From positions 543,172,207 to 543,236,206 of the forward strand of contig NC_135497.1 in assembly GCF_052857255.1 (NCBI RefSeq): 64,000 bases of DNA. Direction: 5' to 3'. The first letter of the stretch is position 1, and the number at the start of each line of letters is the position of its first letter. The translations under genes and the position numbers were made by a program. Below, piece by piece: positions 12,156 to 21,719 of the stretch. The stretch is from Amblyomma americanum (lineage: Eukaryota > Arthropoda > Arachnida > Ixodida > Ixodidae). The notes beneath the pieces were generated by a model. That model saw only the letters and a list, made by a program, of their open reading frames with translations, was not told where the DNA came from and did no database searches.

Positions 12156-13510
12156 CTAAAATGAGAGAGACGATGAAACTGTCATTTCGCGCCTCTGGTC
12201 GTGTGCACGCAAACAAATGAGATAATAAAAAAGCGTTAAGGAAGCGGTGCGATATTACAAGCACAGGATAACGAAGTATTTCTGTGGACGCCAACCAAGC
12301 GACAGCACTAATTCGGGTGTCGGACGGGCAAATTTAACTTCACTTAAATTTGGCTTAACCTCGGACCTGTATTTGCGCGTTTGACAACGGTGAACTTCGC
12401 CTCGCGATGTGTCATTACATGGAGAAGAAAGAGCTGTATTCGGGATGAACTTCTGTACTGCGCAGGCACCTTGCTTCCTCGCGACCGCTTTCTTAAAGCG
12501 ACGGACAGTTCAAAATAGAAGTTTCTTCGCGACTAGTCGAATTACCAGCCATATACTGTAAACGACTTAATTTTCGCGAGGGCCTAATTTTGGGTTCGTT
12601 GCGAATCGCAAATACCTCGAAAAATTATTCCCGTGAATAATTTGAGAAAAGGAAGGTGAAGGGGCCTATTATTTGTGCTGCGCAGAATTTAGCACTTGCG
12701 AAAAGACCACTTGCAAAATTCCAGAACGGCTGACTCGTAGGCAGGTTTTTGCAACCGAAACTGCCTGTTCATAGACTGCATTTTCACTTCCTACTCTGGC
12801 CACAAAAGTGGGTAGGTAGCACGTGGGAGGTTCACCCGTCAGCCTCTATTATATTCTTTTTTGAAAAGGAGAGAGGGGAATGCTCCTTAATCTGCGTGAA
12901 CCGGAAACCTCGACGGCTGCTACCAGCTTTCAAGATCGAGTGTAAAGGGCAGCTGTTGAAAGAGTACAATGGCGCATTCCTTCGACAAATACCGGGGTCC
13001 ACCTGCTTCACGTGTTTTCAACGCGGCTCTGAACAAAAAAAAATGTGCGATCGCGAGAGAGTAAAGATCATCGTGAGACACTCCGTGAATGATACGGAAG
13101 TTCAGTGTAGCTCACTGAAAGTGAAAAGACGCAATGATTCATATATTTAGCTTGTAAGCCTTCACATAACTGGTAATTCAAAATGCTCCGCCTCAAGAAC
13201 AAAGCGCGCTACTTCCAATGCCAGGCAATGCGATGCAACACGTGCTGTACTCACGTTTCTAACTAGGCTTCGAGCTGCAGCTTTGAAGGCACACAAAAAT
13301 TCCTGGTGCGCACAGTGCGAGATTGGTGAACAAGGCAAAAACATATATTCAAACCGCACAAAGTCAGTGCTTACGAGCGGATGGGCGAAGCGGTGTGGTA
13401 TAATGTTATTCCTACTGAAAGCACATAACTGTGAGCGACATTTAGAAAAAGATCTAAAAGCTTTAGCGCAGACAACGACCACGAGAAAGACGGCACACAA
13501 ACACAAGCGC

Positions 13511-13579
<69 letters not shown>

Positions 13580-13700
13580 TCATCTTACTCGTGGTCTGTG
13601 TCTGTTCGCGCTAAATTTTTTTACATTATCTATATGAACAAACTAGCCAAAAAAAGAAGTTTTAATGATGCATAAAAAGAGCACAGACATTGTGGCTTAC
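12156..13700. other. Intron between THAP exons
   Basis: No coding sequence is apparent on the minus strand between the GTAAGC donor and the TTTTAG acceptor. It contains the (GT)n microsatellite at 13511-13578. Confidence 0.6.
13511..13578. repeat. (GT)n microsatellite
   Basis: About 34 uninterrupted GT units inside the intron of the P-type transposase gene. Confidence 0.97.
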
Positions 13701-13852
13701 CTCGCAGATCTTCGCGTTGTCATTCGCCTTCCAGTTCTCACGCTTCACTTTCGCCTCCCATATTTTCTCCGTCCCTCATCCCGTGGAAAACGAAAACATC
13801 GCGCTCCTTTCTTCGCCGAGCCGGCACACAATGGAACACAACACCCTGGCAT
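13701..13852 (-). pseudogene. THAP-domain exon 1 of the P-type transposase
   Basis: The start codon is the ATG at 13850-13852. The exon opens with MPGCCVPLCAGSAKKGARC and FRFPRDEG, the C-x-C half of a THAP finger. In a second frame it ends ENWKANDNAKICE directly before a GTAAGC donor at 13700. A 1-nt indel near 13765-13785, in or beside TTTTCTCC, separates the frames. A THAP domain binds DNA at the ends of the element. Confidence 0.83.
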
Positions 13853-13944
13853 GCTATTTTTCGTAAATTAAAGCAGTTCATCAGCTCAGAATCCAGCGCA
13901 AAACACGGCTTCAAACCCTCCACAGCAGCGGCACGAAAAGCGAC

Positions 13945-14040
13945 TTGCCCCAAGATGGCGAGCGCGGAGAAGACGGCGGCGCGGCGCATGCCAAAGCGTG
14001 TCACCACCCTGGACGGCGGCGCTGGCATCGAGGCACCCTA
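13945..14040 (-). repeat. Inverted arm, right copy (partner at 8966-9060)
   Basis: It begins CTTGCCCCAAGATGGCG and ends GGCATCGAGGCACCCT, the inverse of the left arm. It lies about 100 bp upstream of the THAP gene start codon, so it may also cover that gene's promoter. Confidence 0.7.
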
Positions 14041-14089
14041 TGCCGGGTGCGATTTGCGCGCCATCTATTAGCAGTGCGAGAAAGCTGGT

Positions 14090-14620
14090 TGAGTGAACGG
14101 GTCGCCCGTTCGCTGAACGAGAGATCCGGACCTCCAAAGGAGCCAATCGGCTCACTGAGCCGAAGACCCGGCTCTTCAAAAGATCCGGATCTTTTGAAGA
14201 GCCGGGTCTTCGGCTCAGTGAGCCGAATGGCTCCTTTGGAGATCCGGATCTTTTGAAGAGCCGGGTCTTTGGATCAGTGAGCCGTTTGGCTCCTTTGGAG
14301 ATCCGGATCTTTTGAAGAGCCGGGTCTTTGGATCAGTGAGCCGTTTGGCTCCTTTGGAGATCCGGATCTTTTTAATAGCCGGGTCTTTGGCTCAGTGAGC
14401 CGTTTGGCTCCTTTGGAGATCCGGATCTTTTGAAGAGCCGGGTCTTTGGTTCAGTGAGCCGTTTGGCTCTTTTGGAGAGCCGCTCTTCTGGTGAACTGCT
14501 TCTCTCGTGCAGTGAGCCGTGCGGCTCTTTTGGAGATCCGCTTCTCTCTCGTTCAGTGAGCCGTGCGGCTGTTTTGGAGGGCCGCTTCTCTCTCGTTCAG
14601 TGAGCCGTTCGAAGAACCGT
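14090..14620. repeat. Array of GAGCCG/GGATC palindromic repeats
   Basis: Roughly eight units of about 55-70 bp are built from GGCTCCTTTGGAGATCCGG, ATCTTTTGAAGAGCCGGG and TCTTTGGATCAGTGAGCCG. The left part forms a near-perfect palindrome of about 140 bp centred at 14186/14187. The units match the element-end arrays at 8764-8885, 25345-25515 and 27798-27954, so this looks like an internalised transposon end. Confidence 0.85.
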
Positions 14621-14639
14621 TCAATCCGATCCGGGTCTT

Positions 14640-16560
14640 CTGGCAAAGTGCGTATTTCTGGGCGAGTTGGTTGAGATACATTCCGAGCAAAAGAGCGCTC
14701 GCAGAGCTTGTCCTCGCTTTGTGTTGTCCTGCGGTGTTGTGTCTTCCTTGTCGTCCGTTGTCTGCAAGCGCTGTTTCGCTCAGAACGTGTCTTCTGGCAA
14801 ATCATTGGCAAAGGATGGCGCCGTTCGTTGACAGCTGTTGTTCGAGCGATGTCTCACGACTCCCACCGATCGTGCATCGTGAGCGTGTGCAACATTTCGA
14901 AGGTATTAGTAAAAATGCCTATAACATGGTTATTCTACTAATGCACATATCGTTTTTTTAAAGCCAAATAAATAAACTCTATAGCAGAGGTTACAGTGTA
15001 ACCTGCTAGTGATTTGGCTTTCATGAAAACAAAACGATATATGCACCAGTAAAATAGCCGTGTAGTAAATTCAGGCATGGTCTCTTCCTTTTCTTAAGAG
15101 AGGAACAGGGCCTCTCCAGGCAGTGTTTGAAGATGGGGACGATTGCCGAATGCAGATGATGAAGAGAGGAAATATGTCTACATAAATGTACAAAGGCAAA
15201 CTGAGTTACAGAAGCAGATCTCACACAGACGGCCGAACTAACTGTAACTAAAAAAAGGTAATTCTCACACAGAGAACATACACTACAAGACTTTACTTAT
15301 CGACCCACGTGTTAAAGCCTAGGTATATTTGCAGAATTACAAGCCACTGCACGGGGCCTCTAGCTAAGCTAGGCAATACCGACTTGTGATTTGTAATGCA
15401 TTTGCTTGCGTTTTTGTAAGTTTTATAAACAAAGAAGTTAGAGCGGCCGTATTTCGAGGCCCATCTTAAGTTTCGATAACCAATGAAGGTAGCCACGTAC
15501 AGCACTGAAGTTTGACACAACCTCGAGCCCAGGGCTTGGATAAAAGAAAAACACATAACGAAAATTTCCGAAAAACTTATTATTACGGGAGCCCTTACCC
15601 TTATTGCGTGATGCTCTTTTCCTTCCCCGCCCCACCTGCGCGTCGCCTCTCGAAGGATGACAAGTTTTCTTTCTTTTTTTCTCAGCTAACTGGCGGTGCC
15701 ACTAACCCACTGGCTCGTCCCAGAAATATCAGATAGCGGAGGCCCCCGATGCCTCGGCGCCATCAAGAAAGCCAGCAAAGAAAAGGGCCCTTCGCGGAAC
15801 ACGTGGCAGTGCGCATATTTCCGCAGAATAAGCGGCATGGAGATCCCCTGCCGTGAGAATGGAGCATCGAAACGAGCGGCGCATGTACTAATTGTGTGCG
15901 CCACGCTTGCTTTCTTTGTGCGGGGGTGAATGTGCGCCCTTAACAAAGCTAGGAGCCTTGGGCCGTCACAGGGATGCTGTCAAACGTAAAGTGACTCCTA
16001 CGCCTTTGTCAATGTTTGTGGGGAGACAACCGGGTGGGGACTCGGGAGCTCGGTGCTTTACAGGGAACTCTCGGTGTAGACCGGAAGCCCGCAGTGACCT
16101 CGCGCTAAAAAAAAAAGAAAAAAGAATACGTTGATGAAGCGCGGCCTTGCGCGTGTTATAGGTACTTTCGCTATGTATTGAGAACATTTATCAATTACTT
16201 ATTCACTTATTTTAAAAGCGCGAATTTTTGAATTGTAATTAACCTTTGTTTTACTATATTGGGGATAGAATGATAATGGTACTCTAACAGACAGAATGCG
16301 ATGTATTTTTCCAGAAAAAAAAAATAACAATCGTCATTGCAGGAGCTTTCTGTTCTTGTGGTACATTAAAATCTAATTGGTCAAAATAAGAACAAAGACT
16401 AAATTTTATGTAAACTTTATTCACATACGCATGCTCACTATAATACGAGTGAGCTGTAAACCCATACAAATATAATGTCGAAATAATTTCGTATAGTACT
16501 ATACAAAATGCATTCAACAAAGTACATAATACACAAAACTAATTATCCACAGTAAAAACG
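14640..16560. other. 3' flank of the hAT transposase; no gene seen
   Basis: Only short ORFs occur. On the minus strand an AATAAA near 16415-16420 could end the hAT transposase transcript. A run of A with G (about 16107-16125) and AT-rich stretches follow. No terminus of the TAGAGATGGG type was found here. Confidence 0.5.
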
Positions 16561-16562
16561 TT

Positions 16563-18525
16563 CTACATCCAATGCAGGTTATGGTTGATAAACAATATTT
16601 TGCTGACTTTATCAGAAGTGAGGCGACTCCTCTTTTCTGTACAAATTCGGCCAGCTTTAGAAAATAATCTTTCACAGGGTACACTTGTCGCGGGAATACA
16701 AAGCCTTTTTTAAAGCCAGTGCATACAAGTTCGGGTAGGTGAATTTTCTGCTTTCCCACCACTTCAGCGGATCATTCATGCGGTTCAAGTACGGCTCGTT
16801 GAGGTACTTATCTACCTCAACGACGGCCTGAGCTGTAGGGTCTTGGTTTCCTTGCAAGGAGCTCAAACTCGCGTCAAACTCATCCCATACTGAGGAGGTC
16901 TGAACAGGCATTGCGGGCTTAATGCTTGGGCCGGGCTGTGTACTTTGGATAGTCGCTTTTACCCTCAAAACAAGCGCTTTCTTAGTCGCCTTAAACTTCG
17001 CATCATCCCCAAAGCCTTGAGACTTAAACCGTGGGTTCAAAATTATGGATTGAGAAATTAACTCGTTTGATTCTCTGTTTCCAAATCGCCATGTCAGACT
17101 ATATATGAGTTCGTTTGCAAGCTTTGCAATAGCCTCAGGAGCGTCTCTATTAGTCTCAAGATAATGTTTTACTTTTCTTGTCATTATCCTGGACAAAACA
17201 GTCGTTTTAGACAATGACACAATTGCTTCAGCAGAAATTTCTGTTGTTACATCATTAAATACTGACAAGACCTGAATAGCATGGGCCAGTTCTGTCCATT
17301 CTTGTTCATCTAGCTGCTCTTTGTAACCAAGTAATGCCAGAGTTGTAACGAGTGGCTCTTTGTTTCTGAGTAACCTCTCTAACATGTCAGAGGTGGAATT
17401 CCACCGAGTGGGAACATCTTGCTTTAATTTAAGTTTATCTTTGTTCAACGAAGCTTGCATATCCTGAAGTTTCGCGAGTGGCGAGCTGCTTTGCTTGAAG
17501 TACTGGACTATGGACTTGGATTTTTCAAGTTTTGCCCCAATGGATGCCGAAATGGCATCTGTGACCACCAAATTTAAACTATGCGCAAAACAACCCAGAT
17601 GTCGCAGATTTAATTCTGTGACGGCTGCTTTCATGTTAGCGGCATTGTCAGTGACAACTGCACAAATTTTGTTTCTGATAGCAAACCTTCTTAGAGCTTC
17701 ATTTATCCAGGCTGCTATATTGCGACTCGTGTGTCTGTCAGAAAATTCCGAGCATTCAATCAGACACGATCGTAAGCACGTAGCCTGATCAATGTAATGA
17801 GCAGTGATGGCATAAAAACTAGTATTATTAATATTAGTCCATCCATCGCACGTCAGGCAAACAGCTGGGGCATCGAGCAGAGCCGATTTAATTTTGTCTA
17901 GGAGTTCGCTATGAACCGAGGGCAACAAACTATTTTTCAGTGTCTTGCGGCTCGGTAAGCTGTGATTTAGATTTAAAATATTAATGAATTCTCGAAATTC
18001 CTTATATTCAACCAGTGAAAACGGGTGGTACTCTTTGCAAATCATTTTCAGTAATTGAACATCAATCAACCTTTTTTTCTGCGCTGACATTGGTCTAACT
18101 GCATCGACATATCGAGTCAATGATGACTGCGAGAACTGGCTTGATCTTGGCCCAGGCATGGAGAATGGGGTTGACGAAGCCGTCGAAGTCGAAGCTGGCG
18201 ACGGCAGACCACTTTCTGGCGCATCCGAATGGTCCGATAATTCGCTGTGGCCCCTTGAACTTGAAGAGCTTGGCAACGGGCCCGAGGAACGAGCAGCAGG
18301 GTCGTCCAAACTCTCGCCACTTGAGGAAGGTGATCGGGAGCGGCGGGGTTCAACTCGGGCAAAGGGCACTGTAATGTGCTTCTTCTTCAAATGCCGTCGA
18401 AGATTTCCAGTCGAGCCAGATGACATAGAGAGCACAGCTTGACAGTATCTGCATTTCGCCTTGCCGTCCTGCAATCTTGCGAAGTGGTACCAAATATCGC
18501 TGTTTGTGCGATTTGATGATATCAT
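16563..18525 (-). pseudogene. hAT transposase with BED zinc finger, one frameshift near the C-terminus
   Basis: A 617-residue open frame starts at the ATG at 18525, directly behind a TTCCTAG splice acceptor, so a non-coding first exon upstream is likely. Residues about 1-55 form a BED finger (SDIWYHFARLQDGKAKCRYC ... HLKKKH). The hAT core follows with LTCDGWTNINNTSFYAITAH, VVTDNAANMKAAVTEL (catalytic Asp), HLGCFAHSLNLVV and DVPTRWNSTSDML. The frame reaches TYPNLYALALKK, then shifts at AAAAAAGG near 16704 and stops at 16672. In the +1 frame the hAT dimerisation signature LCIPATSVPCERLFSKAG continues to a stop at 16563. One extra base is enough to explain the break. The enzyme would cut and paste the element with 8-bp duplications, which matches CTTGTGAC. 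Confidence 0.92.
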
Positions 18526-18661
18526 TGATCTAGGAACGAAAAAGAAAGGGAGAACGCCGCATTCAAATTATGCATGAGTTGAAAAACCGTATTAAAAAAA
18601 AAGTCGCTGTTTCTCCCGAAGGGCGAGGCATCGACTGCGATAGCAAATTAGTGGACAGCTA

Positions 18662-20916
18662 TGGATCATTCCACGCCAAACGTCCCAGACGTTGCACTTG
18701 ACCATTTCCAACTTGTTCAAAAAAATTCATGGAAACTTATCCTAATGTGCGTAATCAAAGCCGCAAATATTTTTGCAGAAAAAATTTATTCGCGAGGTGA
18801 GGGCAATTTGATCATTTAGAAAAGGAGGAAAACCATGCACTGCTCAATCATTAACAAAAAAAAATCAAATATTTAGAAAACACTTCATTAGTTTTTTTCA
18901 TTGACATTTGCGCAGATAATGCCTTTCGATATAATTCGGAGCATGCAGCTTTATGAGGCGCGAATATTTTTGAAATATCGAAAAAAAGTATGAAAATGTA
19001 CAATTTTTGCTGTTTTTTTGTTTTAACCATCAAATTGCTCTCGGAAATTCGCAAATAGCAGTTTTGTGTTTTAGTTATCTAGTACCTATAACAAATGTTA
19101 CAGGTGATGAAACTGCGTACATGGAAGTAAAAAAAAATACTAAAGTTGAAAAAAGTGCGTTTTTAGCCAGAAACACTCGTTAAATTCACCCTGAGGTGTC
19201 CCAAGTAAAAATACCAGCAATACCGGGGCACATAGACCAGTTTATTGTCTTTAATTTCTAAAATTTTCGTCGAGGAAACTTCTGTTTAAGTGAGAAAAAA
19301 TTCTTTGACGTTGAGCTCTCGCGCCGCAAGTTGCGGCGTCTTTTAACGCCTATTTGTCGCAGAGCACGACACTGCCGACAATGTGGCCAGACGAAATGTA
19401 GACATCTTCTTTAGCTCTAGCCCTAAAAATGCACGATACCGAGCGATGGCAAACTGCACTGCTTATCTGGCCGTAAGTGTTGCGCTATGCCAGGTGCCGT
19501 GTTCTGCGGTGAAGAGGCGCTAACAGACAATGCAACTTGCTGCGCGAGAGCTCAACTTCAAAAACTCTTTTCTCGTTTTGAAAAAAATTACCTCGACAAA
19601 AATTTCACAAATGAAAGACAATAAATTGTTCTGTGTACTCCGTTAGTTCTTGTATTTTTACTTGGACAACAAAACGAAGTTTACACAGCAAAAGAGAAGA
19701 TACAGAGGATTTCACAATCACTCGTACGAGCACATACAAAGTGAATTACAAATCAAATGCAACTCGTGCAAAGTAACACTTGAGAGAGATTACAATGCAA
19801 CAAAATCTTTGCACCTAAACTGCACTAACACCGAGAAAGACAAACAAAACACAATTTTTTCACCTGGCACAGTCCGACGACCTGAGGGATACGACGGGGC
19901 CTATCCGCAGACTGGCGCACGTTGCCTCCCTGGTCCGTGGCTGGTCGAGTGGTGTTCTCCCGGGAGCCGAGAGGGCGCGCTTGTCTGAAGCTTAAAAGGC
20001 GGCTCGGGCTGACAGACAGCGGTTAAAGCCCCTCATTTATAAGCGCGGTCCGCGTGTGTTCGTTCTTCGCGCCAAGGCAGGCGCGCACATACACGCAGTA
20101 TCAACTGCACAAGCTCCTTCTCCTTCTCGCGCCGGGCGCGCGACCCCATTGGTCAAGCTCGGAGACCCGGGTTACAGAAGCATCGAGGTCTTTCTCGTCT
20201 TGCGCCGTAGGCGACGCGAGGGGAAAAGAGAGAGGGCATCACTTAGCATGGTCGAGGCTACTCCCTCTCCGTGGAGAATGAGTAGAAATCACTGGGGCCT
20301 TCTGGAACAATCGACGGCGCGCACGGCCATGTCTTCGCTGGCGCCGCGCCGGTGAGCAAAGTGGAAAGGGCGGCAGCACACGCAAAGCTACGCGCTTTCC
20401 AGGGTTCTTTCTGCGTTTTTGCTTTTTTTTACAGCGCGCGTACGCGATTGTTTCCGCGCTGCGCTTTTTTTTTTATAATATGCACTGAATTTTGTGACAT
20501 AGGTACTGGACATCTAGAAAAACAATACGGCTTATTTCCGAAAGCAAGTTGATATTTAAAACAAAAAAACGCAAAAATGGTACATTTTCAAACTTTTCTC
20601 GATTTTTTAAAAATATATATGCTCTATAGAACTGCAAGTCCCGAATTATATTGAAAGGCATTATCCGTGCAAATGTCAATGAAAAAAATTTGTGAAGTGT
20701 TTTCTAAAGATTTGAACTTGTTTATTATTACTGAGCAGTGCCTGGTTTCTCGCCTTTCCTAAATGTTCAAACTGCCCTCACCTCACGAATAAATTTTTTT
20801 CGGCAAAAATATTTCCGGCTTTGATTACGCACATTGGGATAAGTTTCCATGAATTTTTTTGAACAAATTGGAGATTCCACGCCAAACGTCCCAGACGTTT
20901 GGCGTGGAATGACCCC
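18662..20916. mobile_element. Foldback-type DNA element with very long imperfect inverted arms
   Basis: The left end TGGATCATTCCACGCC and the inverse of the right end GGGGTCATTCCACGCC are each bounded by TA, consistent with a TA duplication. The left arm (18666-19080) pairs with 20480-20912, and further inside 19195-19340 pairs with 19540-19670. Together the arms are about 550-680 bp. The right arm is interrupted by about 800 bp (19671-20480) with no counterpart. The right end carries a perfect inner palindrome at 20874-20910. No transposase is encoded. The element lies 130 bp upstream of the hAT transposase start. The superfamily is undecided. Confidence 0.75.
19650..19988 (+). other. ORF in the interrupted arm of the foldback, unknown
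   Basis: A 112-codon frame of which the first 60-70 codons look unusual: IKCNSCKVTLERDYNATKSL contains a C-x2-C pair followed by an RDxNA block. That order resembles the C-terminal zinc-ribbon/RuvC-III end of TnpB/Fanzor-type proteins, which normally have a second C-x2-C. There is no upstream RuvC-I or helical region in the same frame, because the sequence before 19670 is foldback arm. It may be a small captured fragment or chance. Confidence 0.2.
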
Positions 20917-21394
20917 TATACAAAGTAAGGATATTAGTTTTAAAACATAGGCACTCGAACTAAATTAACAAGCATCGTGTCACCCGCGCACAAGCAAAGA
21001 TGGACGCATCTTACTCGATGACCACGTAAAATGACTGTAAAAGCGCCGGAGTGAGTCAGAGCGGCAGCAGCAGCAAGCCAACGAAGTGCGGAACGGCAGC
21101 CGCCCGGCGCCTACGGTCCTACGCCCTGTCTCGATCGTTTTCTTTTTATGCCGACTCAATCTCCCCCCCCCCCCTCTTCTTTTCTCTGCCGCGTGTACTT
21201 TTTTTTCTTGTGCTTGCGCGCGATACTGGCGACCATGCCGTCATGCGCCTGTCCTATTACAGCACAACCGATGTCTGGCCTCGTTTTATTGATGTGCTAA
21301 TGATACACGCTTAGAAAATGCACAGAAGCGGATGACAAGGCCGACATTTTCACGACTACACGAATGAGAACAAATGAAGAACAGGACGTAAAAT

Positions 21395-21531
21395 GTGCGT
21401 TCACCTATTGTATTGAAACACACGGAAGGCTTCGTCTTCGAATAGTGTTGTTGCACCAGCGCACGTTCACCTATTGTATTTAAACACACGGAAGACTTCG
21501 TCTTCTAATAGTGTTGTTGCACCAGCGCACG
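21395..21531. repeat. 67-bp tandem repeat, two units
   Basis: GTTCACCTATTGTATT begins near 21399 and again near 21466. The units share GAATAGTGTTGTTGCACCAG-type endings with few differences. Confidence 0.85.
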
Positions 21532-21706
21532 GTGCACGACCGGTGAGTGGCATGAGACGTCGTTCGAACAGCGCAGGCAAAGAACGGCGCCATCCTATGC
21601 CTATTAAGGCTTCTTTATTTCTCCCTTCAGTGGCATCGGATGTCACACTATAAAACGCATACAAAACCAAAGAGACGGCCATGCACACCTTACACAGCGG
21701 GTGAGT

Positions 21707-21719
21707 ACGAGTAGCACGA
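21707..21719. repeat. Left target duplication of LINE copy 2
   Basis: ACGAGTAGCACGA, identical to 24655-24667, immediately before the LINE homology starts. Confidence 0.85.

Larger units (their letters stand above)
9631..13852 (-). pseudogene. P-element/THAP9-type transposase gene with introns, lightly broken
   Basis: Exons can be read on the minus strand. Two short exons encode a THAP zinc finger (listed separately). A long exon from 11942 carries a Lys/Glu-rich coiled coil (about 11600-11760) and the P-transposase core, including DELEIRRGVELDRSSDCFLG, VCVTCDMGSSN and PDPAHVLKNLRGHLV. The C-terminal part has QDCVEN near 10350 and LVYVSEQVLDFVSS near 9900. Lesions are one frameshift in exon 1, a TAA at 10393-10395 and a frame change at an A7 run at 10331-10337. 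A further small intron near 10000-10062 is possible (GTAAGG donor). The stop codon at 9631-9633 overlaps an AATAAA. The gene is flanked closely by the inverted arms at 8966-9060 and 13945-14040, which suggests a P-like transposon of its own. Confidence 0.82.
20917..21719. other. Upstream region of the hAT transposase, no ORF supported
   Basis: Unclassified sequence between the foldback and the LINE insertion. It contains CAG repeats near 21060-21080, C and T runs, and the tandem repeat at 21395-21531. It may hold the first exon and promoter of the minus-strand hAT gene, but nothing in it proves that. Confidence 0.4.

Noticed and set aside
13371..13675. ORFs over the (GT)n at 13511
   Set aside because: Microsatellite translation inside an intron of the P-type gene.
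13738..14028. Minus-strand 96-codon ORF overlapping THAP exon 1
   Set aside because: The THAP signature is in other frames with a matching start codon and splice donor; this frame only shares part of it by overlap.
16700..16712. Programmed -1 frameshift at the A AAA AAG heptamer in the hAT transposase
   Set aside because: The heptamer is in the right phase, but the conserved C-terminal signature lies in the +1 frame, so a -1 slip would not reach it. A simple 1-base insertion explains the data.
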